Shown here: one piece after another, positions 28,318 through 40,870 of the stretch
Numbering within the stretch: the first letter of the stretch is position 1
Layout: every line of letters starts with the position of its first letter
Assembly (NCBI GenBank): GCA_034336665.1
Contig: CM067566.1
Span: forward strand, 27,806,330 to 27,870,329
Direction: 5' to 3'
Origin: Luscinia megarhynchos
Taxonomy: Eukaryota; Chordata; Aves; Passeriformes; Turdidae
Length of the DNA: 64,000 bases
The notes under the pieces: model-generated
The model's input: only the letters and a program-made list of their open reading frames with translations
Databases searched by the model: none
Told to the model about the DNA's origin: nothing
Made by a program: the position numbers and the translations under genes

Positions 28318-28900
28318 TCTTATCTCTGGGGCATTACAAGCCCACCAGTGTCCTTTCTATGCTCAGCAAGATCATGGATCAAATCCTCCTGGAAGCTATG
28401 CTGAGGCACATGGAAGATAAGGAGGTGATTGATGACAGCTAGCATGGCTTCATTAAGGGAAAATCCTGATGCATGTAGAGTGTTGGTGGGTAATGGAGGA
28501 GCAACTGCTGTCATCTACCTGGACTTGTACAAAGCATTTGACACTGGCCTGCACATCCTCCTTGTCTCTCAACTGGAGAGACGTGAATGTGAGGGGCAGA
28601 CCACTCCCTAGATGAAGAATTGGTTGGAGGGCCACACTCAAGCAGTTGTGGTCAATGGCTCATGTCCCAGTGGAGATCAGAGACAAGTGGTGCTCCTCGG
28701 GGGTCGGTACTGGGACCAGCAGGTTAAACATCTGTGTCAGCAAAATGGACAGTGGGACTGAGCTCACTCTCAGCAAATTCCCTGGTGACACCAAACTGAG
28801 TGGTGCAATTGACAGTCTGGAGGGAAAGGATGGCCTCCAGAGGGACCTCATGGAGTTCAACAAGGATAGCTGTCTGTCAAAATACAACGGGAAAACAGTT
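28318..28900 (+). mobile_element. CR1 LINE relic, reverse-transcriptase domain (dead)
   Basis: This is the longest CR1 ORF2 relic in the window. Several reverse-transcriptase blocks are readable in order: 'ctcagcaagatcatggatcaaatcctcctgg', the 'cagctagcatggcttcat' block (about 28436-28456), VIYLDLYKAFDT (motif A, about 28512-28547), 'gatgaagaattggttgga' (about 28611-28628), 'gtggtcaatggctca', and FPGDTKLSGAI at about 28777-28810. The last is the FADD catalytic box degraded to FPGD, so one catalytic Asp is lost. The frame is broken: there is a stop after the TTP codons at 28609 and deletions near 28470 and 28720. The 5' part of the element and the 3' UTR with its octamer tail are absent. The fragment fades out after 'gagttcaacaaggatagctg'. 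It is non-functional. Confidence 0.95.
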
Positions 28901-31900
28901 CGGTAACCTATCGTCAAGAGATACTCTTCCCAACTTTCAAGGCAGTAAACTATATTTTATTTTTTAACTGAAGTTAAAATGAAGTTAAATGAAGTTAAAT
29001 CAGAAGATTCAATTTGGTTCTGGACTTTCACCATATTTCATGTCCGCTCATACCTGTCATCTAAATTGGCAAGAAAAATCATCTACAGATCTTCCCCTAG
29101 AAATCTCCTTGCAAGAGGTTCAACAACACCATAGCAAAGGTTAACTTATCTGGCAATAAAGGAAGTGGAATCTTAGCAGCAGAATAAAAATAAAATATTT
29201 AATGAATTCCCCAAGCAACCTCCCACAAAGATCAGGCCTCCATAAAGAACAGATCATTATTTACAGCAACTCCACTGCTGCAAAATCCTCCAGGGAGAAT
29301 ATAAACTATCCATTCTCCTTCAGGTTGTCTGGCTTCTCTAATTTCATTGTTATACACTAGCTAAAATGTCTGAACACAATCCTTTTGGCCTCTTGTATGT
29401 CTCCAAAGGTTGCAGCTTTTCGTTTGATTGTTTGCTTTATGTTTTTGTTTTTTTTTTTTATATTCCAAGAGATTCTATGAAGACTGCATTGGTCCTTTAA
29501 ATATGTGGTTTCTGTAAAATTAGTAAGAGACTTATCCAGCATCACTGTTTTTTCCAACCTTGAAAGCTTCCAGGATTCTTTCCATTTTGATAATACTCCA
29601 AGAAATTCCAAGAAGTCTTGTCTATAATGTTTAATTTTGTTCCAAGGTTGTTTCAGACTGGATATCAGATTGCAGGTGGAAAGATGTTAGAAACAGTGAC
29701 ACCATCAGCTTTGAGCATATTAAACACACTCATTAGAAGCCCATGTCAGAAAAGAAAAAACAGCATCTAAGTCAGGTTTTCATAATCACTTTCTTTGTGA
29801 GTAGTTTTAATGACTTTTTCTGACCTCTGTTCACTACCATAAGCTAAAATAATAGGAAAAGTCAAGGAAAAAAAAAAGAAGGACTGAAACAATTAAATCA
29901 GTTTACTGAGAGGGAAGCTAAAAAGTAATTTACTTCTTTCTTTCAGGGATTTTATAGACAATATAAAAGAGATTAATTGGAATTTTAGCTTATAACTAGA
30001 AGAGTATACATTGCAAGCCAAAGCCAAACTAGTTTAAATGAATAAATATTTTTAGAAGTGTAATATTGTGTAAAGAAAAATACCTAGGCCTATAGTCACT
30101 TTAGAAATATTTAAGAATAAATATAATTCAGGAATTGAAATTATTAATAGAAGGCACAAAGGAAATCATAATGGTGACTTTTAACCTCTGTTTCTATTAC
30201 TAGATTCAAGATTTCACTCTGAGAACATTGAAAACACTTGCTTTGGCTGAATTTATTTTCATCTGCATTAAAACTGACAAGGAAAATGAAGAGGAATAGA
30301 ATGAGATCATATAAACTGAAAAAAAAAAGTTACAATTTATTCACTTTCCAACCAACCCACCAAATTTCTGACAGATTTAATAGCCTTAAAGCAAGTTTGT
30401 TTGGTTTTTTCCTTTGCACATTTCACAAGGCTGCCTTATGTAGTGGTACAAATCTCAGAGGAGATCATTCACCTGTCTTCCCTGTCAAATTACATTGCAG
30501 AGTCAACAGTAGACAACGAAGTGTGATGTCTCATGCTAGACTTTTAGTTCCTGATAAATCTAGTCAGTGGAGTACCTCCTGTAATTCAAAATGTTTTAAA
30601 CAAATATTTAAAAACTAAAAAGAGGAGTTAAAAATGCGAACTTAATTTGATCATGTTCAGTCAGATTGTTTATGCAACAAATTGAGATCAGATGTAAAGA
30701 ATAACTCAGTGAAAAGGAGGTGAGAATTTGGAAGTAAGTTTAGCAAACTTTGATCAGAAAAATACACATGCTACTCTTGATCCCATGACCCCTGGAAACA
30801 GCAGAGAAATTCCTCTTTTGGTTCAGTTGTGACTTCAGTGAAGTTGTCTGTGCTACCGTATATCTTCTGGGTTTGGTAACTAGATTGGAAATGGAGCTAA
30901 AACTCAGGCTTTCCATATTTAAATAATGCTAATGATAGTTCTAAAATACACTCTTTATTTTTTTTTTTTTTAATTATTACTCTTAACATTTTGCTGCACA
31001 ATGTTGCAAATCTATTTAACAACAAATTGTGATATTTGCACTGGTACTAGTAGGCTAATTTAAAATATTTGATAACTACATAACAATTCTGTGGAGAACT
31101 ATTTTTGTAATGATTATCATTTGTAAACTGATAGTTGAGTACTAAGGCTAATCAGTCATCTTAATGGAAATGTACAGTAGCAGAATATTAGGATACAGTA
31201 ATATGCTAGGTAGGGAATTTGAAGCAGTGTAGCCTTAAGCTAGTTCACTCAAACACATTGCAGCACTAATAATGTTGAATTCATTTACCCATTCTCACTT
31301 CAGAGGGTCCAGTTTCAAAAGTAACAGATTCAGCCACTTCTTTTTTTTCTAGGACTGAAATTTGAGATTCCAGAGACTTCTTATGCTACATGTATGTGCC
31401 CTAATTTATCTGTTAATATCTCAATTTTGTTTTGGATTTTGAAGTGAAGAGATAGTTTGCAATCAATAAACATTAGACACACTATTGGATGAGAATATAG
31501 ACAATGCATCTAGGTGAGTAACTACATCCTGCATAAAATCTTCCATTTAGAATTTATGTACATATTTGCTAATATCTTGTGTTTTAAGACCTCACCTCCT
31601 TGAAGAAAGCTGTTTCATATGTTCTCTTTGCAAAGTTCCTGGTTTGTTGAGAAGCATGCCAGACCAAAGTAAGCAAAAAGTGAACGACACGTTATCATTT
31701 TTTTAAAAAAGGCAAACATTTCTAACCTGAAAATCTAAAAGATCAACACATTCTTGGAGTCCTTCTAATTTATTTTCCAATAGCAGTGAGAAAAAAGTAG
31801 TAGAAAGTAAAAGTCTGGCACAGGAAAACACAATTACCTCTGATTATCTGGGAATCCAGTTGGGAAGAACTCATCTGCCTGTGGTTGTTCATTAGAGGTT

Positions 31901-32674
31901 TCAAACTAGCAGAATGATCACTTTAAAAATTATTTTAACAAGGGGCTCCAGCTCTTTGTAGTTTAACTATACAGCCATTAGTGAATAGCTGTTTTTCAGC
32001 TGACTTTTTCAAACTTTTGTTGCTGTGTGGTACAGCACAACTTAAACTGCAGCTCCCCATGAGCACAATTTGCAATGTACAACATAAATTTAGATTAGAC
32101 AGTGAAGAACACAAGTGAGCTATAATCCATGGCACACAGGTATCTGTATTTAATGGTACATTTGAAGAATGTGTTTGATTAATTTACTAACAACTGCTGA
32201 AAAAACCCTTAGAGCTTTTACCAAAATACCTGGTAACATCAAGAAATACACAGAGATAGTATTACAGCCATGGTAACCTGTAGGATTTGGTGTAGAATCT
32301 ATAATGGTTGTCAGACTGGGAACTCTGCAGTGTAAGAACTCTAACTCAGTGAGAAAATATGTGTTAATATGTCATAATTTAGAAAGATAAAAAAATTAAC
32401 CTTTTCAGAATAAATGCAGACAAGAAAAAGTTACATTTCACATGAAAGGTTTTCTATGTATTAGAGCAGAGAAGTCACAGGCTGTCCTAGTTAACAGCAG
32501 ACTTTTACTAACCAGAACAAAAATGAAGGATTATGCTATGATGAGGTGCTAGGTGAGGAAAAAATGCAAAATAACTTTCTAATTATGATAAGGATGTTCC
32601 AGGATAGAAAGATGATGTTAAAAGTGAACAGAAACTCTTAACAGCTTAGCAAATATGAAAAGAAATAAAATAAT
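28901..32674. other. AT-rich non-coding stretch
   Basis: No gene was recognised. A three-copy run of TGAAGTTAAA units lies at about 28969-29001. T-rich tracts occur at about 29421-29462 and 30958-30972. The 126-codon open frame on + at 30238-30618 has no recognisable domain and is judged a chance frame. Confidence 0.55.
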
Positions 32675-32745
32675 AACTATTATTGAAGGATTGAGGTTGA
32701 AAGGGACCTTTAAAGACCATCTAGTCCAATCCCAAATAAGGACAC
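32675..32745 (-). mobile_element. CR1 LINE 3' tail fragment, inverted
   Basis: The + strand reads 'ggttgaaagggacctttaaagaccatctagtccaatccc'. That is the reverse complement of the CR1 3'-end block 'ggttggactagatgatctttaaaggtcccttccaa'. It is therefore a very short CR1 3' end on the - strand with the octamer tail eroded to 'tattattgaagg'. It ends abruptly about 20 bases before the TAGA satellite. It is the only CR1 fragment in reverse orientation here. Confidence 0.88.
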
Positions 32746-32761
32746 TGTATTTCTAGAACAT

Positions 32762-32990
32762 GTAAATAGAGAGATGAATAGATGTTTCTATAGGTGATAT
32801 ATAGATATTTATAGATTAGATATAGATGATAGATATAGATATAGATGATATATATATAGATATATATATATATGATATAGATTAGATAGATATAGATATC
32901 GACATATATATAGATATAGATGATATAGATAGGTATAGATAGATATAGATGAGATATAGATAAATATAGAGATTAATAGATGTTTCATAG
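32762..32990. repeat. TAGA/GATA/TA composite satellite with flanking duplication
   Basis: An imperfect array of TAGATA, GATA and TA units occupies about 32793-32959. Similar ~30 base sequences, each containing the core AATAGATGTTTC, flank it at 32762-32792 and 32960-32990. The flanks suggest a local duplication with the array expanding between the two copies. An open frame on - (61 codons, rich in Ile, Tyr, Ser and Leu) is an artefact of the repeat. The - strand CR1 tail lies immediately to the left. Confidence 0.85.
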
Positions 32991-33960
32991 CAAAAGCTCT
33001 GAGTTACATTCATAGGAAAAACAATGTATTTTAATGCAAACAGAAAGGGATGATTACCTACACACAAAGGTGGTAAAATATTTAGAATATTTTTCCTGTT
33101 GCAAAACTAAATACAGGGCATGATCAGAAGGTTCATTTGATGTTATTTTTTAAAGCAAGCATTTCAAAATAATTCATATCATCTGGAAACATCCAACTTA
33201 TGCTATTTATTATGCTACATTTAGAAAAAAAAAGCTTCTGCATGACATGCCTCTGGATTGCTCAAAGGCAAGAATAAAAACAATGTGGGAAATGGAAGTG
33301 TTTTATGCAAGGCTTTCTCTGTTCAGCTGTGTAAGGATATGAAAGGTTCCTGCTTTCAGAACATCTTTCAGAGCATTTAACAGTAACATCTGTTAGTTTA
33401 TCTGATCTGACTCATCCAGCCCCCTGGTAAAATGCCACTCTTGCACTAGACTTGTGGGATATTGCTTTATTAAACCTGTGCCAGTGCAGATTAAAGCAAA
33501 GGGGAAAAGGAACAGGAGGTGCTGAGAGACAAGCAGGGTGCCCCTGGAAGGGGCAAACAGACAAACAGAGAGCTGTCCTCTTGCATCTCTGTGCAAAGAG
33601 CTGTGGGGAATTCTGGACAGGGAAAGGTCCCTTCCCTTCCAGGGTAGGGAGGTTAACTGGTACCACTAGAGGCTTTTAAGGGAATAGACACATTTAATGG
33701 CAAGGCAGATTAGAAGAGAATTATTTGATAAAACTTGAAATAGCAAGTACATTCATTGCATGGTCAAAAGTAAAGGATGTACTTCATCTAAACAGGAAGC
33801 CTATGAACCCCTGAGCTTTTGAAATGCTGGGGTTCATTTGGGGGTGGGCTGAGGGAAGGGAAATTCAGAAGATCATAAATGTGATGACCTAAAGTGACAA
33901 TATTTTTAGATTCAGCACAGTGGAAAATTGGATATTGAAATTTTATATTTTATTAGAAGC
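32991..33960. other. Non-coding stretch with a GC-richer patch
   Basis: No gene was recognised. About 33440-33680 is GC-richer, and because of fewer stops carries overlapping open frames of 67-84 codons on both strands. None matches a family I know. Confidence 0.5.
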
Positions 33961-34034
33961 TTTGTTCATGAAAGCTACATACCCTGTATTTAAAGAAAAT
34001 AGTTTTGTACACATTTATTTTAGCCTAGATTGTG
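33961..34034 (+). repeat. Direct repeat pair, copy 1 (~74 bp)
   Basis: It starts TTTGTTCATGAAAGCTACAT and ends in TTTTAGCCTAGATTGTG. Aligned by eye with the copy at 35571, it differs at 5 positions plus one single-base gap. The central 27-base block is identical. Sequences on either side of the two copies do not match. Nature unknown. Confidence 0.9.
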
Positions 34035-35570
34035 CTTAAGTATGTTTGAAATGGGAAAAACAATTCGGAGAAATATGCCAAAACTCACACTTTTTTTGGA
34101 AAGCTGTCTATTATGATACAGTGGTGCTATTCTCATGCTTGAAAATTATAAAATCAATTTAAGCATCAAATACCCAACCTATTAGGAGACAATTCAATAT
34201 TTTCTGAATTATAGAGGGAGAAATAAACAAATTTATTTCCACGTCTTTCTAAAGAAATAATGGAACAAAGAAACACTCATATTTTCCAGGTAGTTAGGGT
34301 GTTTCTTCTCTACTGCAACTAGCAAAATTAATGACATTCAAAAGTAGGAAAGAAACTTTTTTAGCAAGGGCTACCTGTGGTGAATTGACTATCAAAGAGA
34401 GCTGTAGAGCTGCACTAAATATGTGTTAGGCCTGGCATGTCTGGCAGGTTGGTAGGATATCAAAGGCAAAACAGAGTAAAGAGAAAGAAAATAGTCAAAG
34501 ATTAAGGAGACATTCCAGCTTTCAGAGTTGAACATATTGTGGAATTTTGGAGGCAAAAGATAATTTTGTTATGTGCTATGGGAAAATAACCTGAATGGGT
34601 AAAGTATGGTTGTCACAGCAACCATTGGTATGCAAAGGATCCCACAGAAAACACTTATGAAAAATGTCTAATGAATCTGGACTTTATTATGAGGGTTGGT
34701 GCAGGCTTACTTCTCCAGGGGAAGAATTAAATTTGATTTTTATTTTTTATTGGGGGGAAAATATATTTTGTGTCCCTTTAACATTCTACCATCTTAGTTT
34801 TTGTCAGGCTTAGGTATGTTCATCACAGTGAGCTTCACAGTTTTCTACATAACAAAATTTGCATGACAAAAAGAAGTGTCCAGCTGGTGATGAATAACAG
34901 GCCAATAAGAAGATTCTTTAAAAACCCCCTAAAATTAAAAGAAAACACTGAAGATGGACAGAAAGCTCCTGTAACTAAAATGAACTGGGTTTAATATCTG
35001 CAAGTGAAAGGTTCCTTGCTGCAGAATACCACACCCTGAAGACTACAGAAGCTCTATCAAAAGTCAGACAAGTCAGAGGAGCAGGTTGCCTGCCCTGAGA
35101 AATTCCTATTTCCCTATGAGCAGACTTTAAATTATGCTATTTTTATATCTTAAGACAGAAAGTCTGGCACATACCTGCTGTGGGGTGATGATTGCCTTCT
35201 CTAGTAAGGCAACATACAGTAACAACTTCTTCCTCAGGTCTAGAAAAATTGGTCTCTGTACTACATGCAATATCTAACTGGAATGATCCTAGTGCCAGAA
35301 ATCACAGTCTGTGAAGAATTATCTTGCAGTACTCAGTTTTAACTCATAAAACAAAGATTCTGAGGAAAAATGGTGGCATTATGAACAACCATGAGAGTAC
35401 AATATACAGTTTGTTGATTGTGGATTGGAATTAAACTCCAGGAAAAGAAAGTTACTGTCAAATGAGCTGGGATGCATGTCTGTGTTTAAGGGTGAAAGGC
35501 ACTGCTAGTCAGATTATGCTTGCCAGAACATACAAACACCAGGAATCAGAGAAATGGAGGAAAAAGGGAA
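34035..35570. other. Spacer between the two 75 bp direct repeats
   Basis: About 1.5 kb of AT-rich DNA without a recognisable gene or repeat. No coding relic was found that would explain the flanking repeats as LTRs. Confidence 0.5.
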
Positions 35571-35645
35571 TTTGTTCATGGAAGCTACATACTCTCTATT
35601 TAAAGGAAAATAGTTTTGTACACATTTATTTTAGCCTAAATTATG
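35571..35645 (+). repeat. Direct repeat pair, copy 2 (~75 bp)
   Basis: It starts TTTGTTCATGGAAGCTACAT and ends TTTTAGCCTAAATTATG. It is about 93% identical to the copy 1610 bases upstream and in the same orientation. It is bounded sharply: the flanks differ completely from those of copy 1. A 65-codon open frame on + (35462-35659) runs through it and has no known domain. Confidence 0.9.
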
Positions 35646-37799
35646 ATGACATGTCCTAATAAGAAGAACACTTAGTGTTCTTCCTAAGGGGATATCCTCA
35701 GCTCCACCACTGACTTTAACAGCACCAAGGCACACTTTTTGTATGTCCTGCACTAATATTAAGGTAAACATTCCTATTAGAGCTTCTCATTATCCTCAAT
35801 CAGAATTAGGTGCTTTGACAAGCATGGTTAGTGTAGCAAGCCTCAGGCACACTCCAACTCATTTGTCTGTGCTAAATGTGTAATCTAAGAGACTATGCCA
35901 TGTCTCTGTCCTGCTTAGGTTTCACTACTTGCTCACACACATTCCATTTTCAAACCAATTCATCCTGCTTATATAGCAATTATGAGGATGTTTAAAACAC
36001 TCATGTGGTAAATATCCCATGATTATCATCTGCTCCAGAAATAGCAGTACTGCTACTCACTCTCAAAATTATTACAGATATTTGAGAGTGAATGTTTGAG
36101 CAAGGATGGATGTTCATTTTCCTGACTTTACTGCTGAGGCATAGATAAAAAAGTTAAAATCAGGAATTTCAGTGCTGGCAAGAAGTTGTAAGCTCTTGGC
36201 AGCTTTTGGCTGAAGCACAGTGGAGATGTGTCATCCCTGGGAATTAATTGTCTTGGTGATGTGGCTGGTAGCACTCTGCCAGCTTTGCTTGCCTGCTGGC
36301 AGCATGCTCCCTCCTGACAGTGATGGGGATAGGGGAGCAAACCCACAAGAATCTCCCCATAAAAAGCTCTGAGGATTAGACTGAAGGGAAGCTTGCCCAA
36401 GGTGCTGGTTATACAGTGGAAGGCTGTATGTATATCAACATAGAGCCTTCTTCACAGCTATTTTACTACCATGGAACCAATAGAGTTACAGCCTCCCATC
36501 TCAGTTTTCCCTATGTCTGTCTTTTCTGCAAGCTCTACTTAATCTGTAATGGGTTCTTTTAAAACAAGCAGTTCTAGCAAAAAGATTTCTAGCTGTTTTA
36601 AATAGCATTGGCACTGACATCAAAACAGCATGGTATGGCTTTCCACTTGTAGTTTACATGAATAGCACCTGAGTATTAAATTTTAGGGCAGAAACAATTA
36701 GCTATTTTATGCAAGTCGGATGCACTTATACTCCTCATGAAACATGTCAGCCTGACTCCTTAATTAGGTAGGAAGTGTTCAGACTTTGCTCAGGGTATAA
36801 TCAAATGTTATAAGTCAAGCACAAACAAAGCTTATCAGCTAGAAAAGAAAAGTAATTTGAAACAAATGGCAAAGGAAGTTTTGAAAAGCAGTGTGTAGCT
36901 AGAAATCTCAAACATATTTTCAAGAACCAAATATGCTACAATAATAACTAAAATGAAACCCTCAAGATAGGTTCCTGTAAAATGACACGCTATGTGCTCC
37001 TTTTATTGAAATAGAAAAGGAGTTGAGAACCAAACAAAGATGAGCAAACAGACATTATAAGAATGCTTTTACTAATGACAATAACAGAATAACAATAATG
37101 ACAATAACTGAAGCAAAATTTTTTCCCTTGCAATTTTCCAAAATGAGGGGAATTACAGATTCAAAATATGGAATTTCTCAATACTGAAAAAGCTCAATCT
37201 TTATCTGCTATAGTATGCCACTATAAAACATAATTGTCAAAATGCTTGTGAGATTTCTAGCTTAACTGGAATATTTGCATTTTAGTAGTATAATCCATTA
37301 AGTTATTAGAACTGGCTGAGAAGAAAATTCAACTGAGTTTAGATAACTACTGTCAGATTTGCTACTTTAAGTAACTTACATTTAAAATATTTTGCCTGTT
37401 TAACTTATGGGCAGTGTCTTTTTCTATATAAACAACATCTTCATGTAAAATATTCTCAAATTTATAAATCATCACAAATGTATTACTCATATTTTATTTT
37501 TAATCATAAAACTGCTAGTTTGATGGTTCTTCATCACATAAGAAATAGCAAATCAAAGTGCACAATGAGAAATTTATGTACATTATTTGAAGAAAGATTG
37601 TTGTTTTGTGAAAATATACCTAGGGAAAAACTTACAGCTGTGTGGATTCAAATAAGGATCTGCATAAGGAAACAAAATGAGGTAAAAAGTGAAATGGATT
37701 TGACATGGATGACTCAGCAATGTACACTGCAGAGAAATTAAAAATTCTTTACCCATTGCCACAAGCAGAACCATCATGACTTCCTGCATCCTGCGAAAG
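35646..37799. other. Non-coding stretch, nothing recognised
   Basis: A slightly GC-richer patch at about 36160-36400 has a 90-codon open frame on - without recognisable features. The rest is AT-rich with no repeat or gene seen. Confidence 0.5.
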
Positions 37800-38160
37800 A
37801 GTCATCTCCCTCCTCCCCAGTCCCCACAAACACTGTTTTTTTTTTGCTGTGGTCACATTCAAGCTGTCCCAGTCTCTCCAAGGAGGCGAGGGGAGGTACA
37901 GAAGGTCAGAGTTCTGTGTGCATTGGTTTCCTCCTGCTTTTCCATCATCCTCCTTGCTGTATCTCATCCACTGCTCCATGATCCTTTGTGCTCTTGCCCT
38001 GTCTGAGGTCACTTGCAGCATCCCAGGGTGTCTCTGCCTTGGCTTTGTCACCTCCAAAGCTTCATTTCAGAGCAGGCTGTGCCACCTGCAGCCTTGCTAC
38101 CCAGGCCCTGCCAGGTGTTCCTGATGACCTCAGCCAAAATAAACTTCCTGGAAAGAGCAA
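37800..38160 (+). other. GC-richer island, possible unrecognised LTR or old repeat
   Basis: This patch is clearly GC-richer than its surroundings and has overlapping open frames of 64-102 codons in several frames of both strands. That pattern comes from low stop density, not from a gene. An AATAAA lies at 38138-38143 on + near the right edge, about where the polyadenylation signal of an LTR might be. No matching terminal dinucleotides, TATA box or target duplication could be fixed, so the LTR reading is only a suggestion. Confidence 0.3.
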
Positions 38161-38220
38161 ATGGCAAATATTTTGGGAGCACTGTCTCTCAGCCCCTTCC
38201 CTCATGAATAAGTACTGATC

Positions 38221-40870
38221 ACAATAAAAAGTTATTGCACATTAGTGAAGATAGAAAATAACCCACCCACATCTCCCACAATGAAACAAACCAAACAACA
38301 AGGTTGTCTCATGGAGGAGACAAAGCTGACTCCTCTTCATAATAAATAAAATAAGTAAATAAGTAAATAAATAAAGAGACTAGATCAACACACCCACAAA
38401 TAGTCTAAATAATTAATATACTTCTATGCTCCTTCTCTCTCAGTTACTAAAAATGTTCCTTTGATTTAAAGGAAGTTGTAACTGAAATTATTGCAGTTGA
38501 ACTAACCTACGTTTTGACAAGGCTGAAAAATAGAAAAATGCAGATACGTGAATTTTGTATTCTCATGTTTATTACAACCTACCAAAAAACCCCCCACAAA
38601 TTAACCTATGTGTATATATATATATATAATTTAACCTGAGAAAAAGGCTGTAATTTTAGATTTCAGAAAATGTTATTCAGTCTCCTCTGGCCTTGAACAT
38701 TGCCCTTATTCACAAGCCACAGACAAAAATCAGGAAGTTTCTTCTTTGAGAAGGCACTCTTTCTAGCATAAAACAGGGTGATATCCAATAGGAGATTTTA
38801 ATATCTATTCACATTTCAGAATCTTCTCAATGTCTCTTTATTAAAGACATGATGCTGTCAGTCTCCAGGAGGCTTTAAACAAGTATGTATCTCAAATTAG
38901 TCTTGAATCAAGCAGAAACAATTTCTTTCACAAGCCTCAGGCACCTCTGTGCTGAACATCTTAGTCCTTGGTAGGATTGGTAAAAACCTCTCCCCTGCTG
39001 TACACAGAAATTCCCTCTGATATGGGAGGCAGTGGAAGCTGTTAGCACAAGGAACACAGTAGAATAAGGATTAGCTAAGATAAAGTGAATGAAAAAAATC
39101 ATTATCCTATAAAGTACATAGCATATTTTGTGATTCATACAACTCATTAATCTGATCAATCTTGTGCAGTGTGGATCCAAGAAAGCCAGGATGTATAATT
39201 GGGTTCTCAAAGCAGATTTCACTAAGCCTAATATCAACACTTACTGAGAGAAATTTACCTTCTGTTCATAGCCATATCAGGTGAATGGTAGACTGGCTAA
39301 TTTTCTAGTCTTGGAAACCTTGTCCAGCATAAATGATGAATTGACTGAATCAGTCACAGTTAGAGATCACATATGGTTGGACTTTAAAAGAAAATGTTAG
39401 ATAATGCAAAAGGTACCTTTCAACATAATGATGAAGTGTCCACTGGCTAAATAGGTAATGCATGTCTTATAAAAACAGAACCAAAAAAAAGCTATATTTT
39501 CCAGTGTATACTGAAGTGCTTGGAATTAGAGTTCCATCTTCTGAAAGACATATCAGGCAAAACTGAAATAAAACTCAGTGATTAGGGTTTGTCTTAGTAT
39601 GTAGACAACTATTTCAGTGTTTGTTCATAAATTATTCATAATATATATGAAATTGAAAATCTCCACCGTGACCTCAATGAAGTCTCAACAATTGAGCTTG
39701 AAAAAAAAGAGAGAAGAGATTTTTCTACACTTTTTTGTGCATCATGCAGAATAATTTATTTCCTTAGATCATAAAAATCTTCTCTATATGTCAGTGAAAT
39801 AAATTGTTGCATACAAAGATCAAGTGGCATTCAAAGAACCAACAGAGACCAGTGCTATGCCAGGGTAGATTAATGGTGCAGTGGCAGTTGGGGTGGAGTG
39901 CAAAGGGAGAGAAGAATAATTTATAGTTAATTCTTGAAAGGTTGAATTAGTTAATTTAACAGCAGGAAGGTCTAATTATTTGGTTACAGATACTTCTTTC
40001 ACGGGAAGTTCCAGTCCTTCTTATAAAACTGTCAGTAGATAAGGACCAGTTGGACTGATGGTGGAGAGAAGAAAGAACTCTATAACAATTTGTTGGTTTT
40101 TGTGCATGTTTTGTTCCAGTGAACTTCTCCAGCTATGTTTAAATTACAAAGTATTCATAAATAACAAAACTGTGCAGCACAACTTCTCTAGTTGCAGCAT
40201 TCAAACTCTTATTTCATTTCACCTGCTGCTGTGAATAAAATGTTCTTTCAATAGAGTGAAGAAAGAAAATTTCAAGAGCTTTGCTGTTTTCTTTGGAAGT
40301 TCAACATTATGTAGAGAAACGAAAGGTGAAAATGTTGGGTATTTCCACCTGATATTATTGTCCTTGTATTTCACTGAAAAAGAAATAATTTTTCCCTTTG
40401 TTGTGAAACAAAAGGACTAGACAATTTTTTTTCAAGGTATACCGTCAAAGGCTAAGCCCTTTGGGCACTACACAAAACTGTTTTTCTGTCTGCTTTACTG
40501 ACTGCAGTGCAGTTTCTTTCCTGCTTACATAGTGGTAAAAAACACACCTTGTTTGAACACTGTGTAGCTCACTGGAAGGTCAGAGCATCAGTTTTATTTG
40601 TATTGCAATACTTCAGCATTAACAGCAGGCAAACTCAGACCAACAATAAGGGTCAAACATGAAAACAAAATTGGTCACAATCTAGTACACAGAGTAAATT
40701 TATCCACCCCCCCATGTGTCTTTTAAAGGAAATCTGTCACATATGCATGCAGCTATACTACTTTATCTTCTACTTTGTTTGCTTAACTTCTTTTTAAGAA
40801 GTTCCAGCAACTACTGGTTGACAATATACCCACTCAATTTATTTCTAGACTTACCAACCTTCCTAGTCTG
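38221..40870. other. AT-rich non-coding stretch with two small microsatellites
   Basis: An (AAAT)n tract with AAGT variants lies at about 38338-38376 and a (TA)n tract at about 38611-38629. A 110-codon open frame on - at 38908-39240 has no recognisable domain. No gene was recognised. Confidence 0.55.

Noticed and set aside
33961..35645. Direct repeats as LTRs of a small retroelement
   Set aside because: About 75 bases is too short for an LTR, no TG..CA ends or primer site are seen, and the interior shows no retroelement relic.
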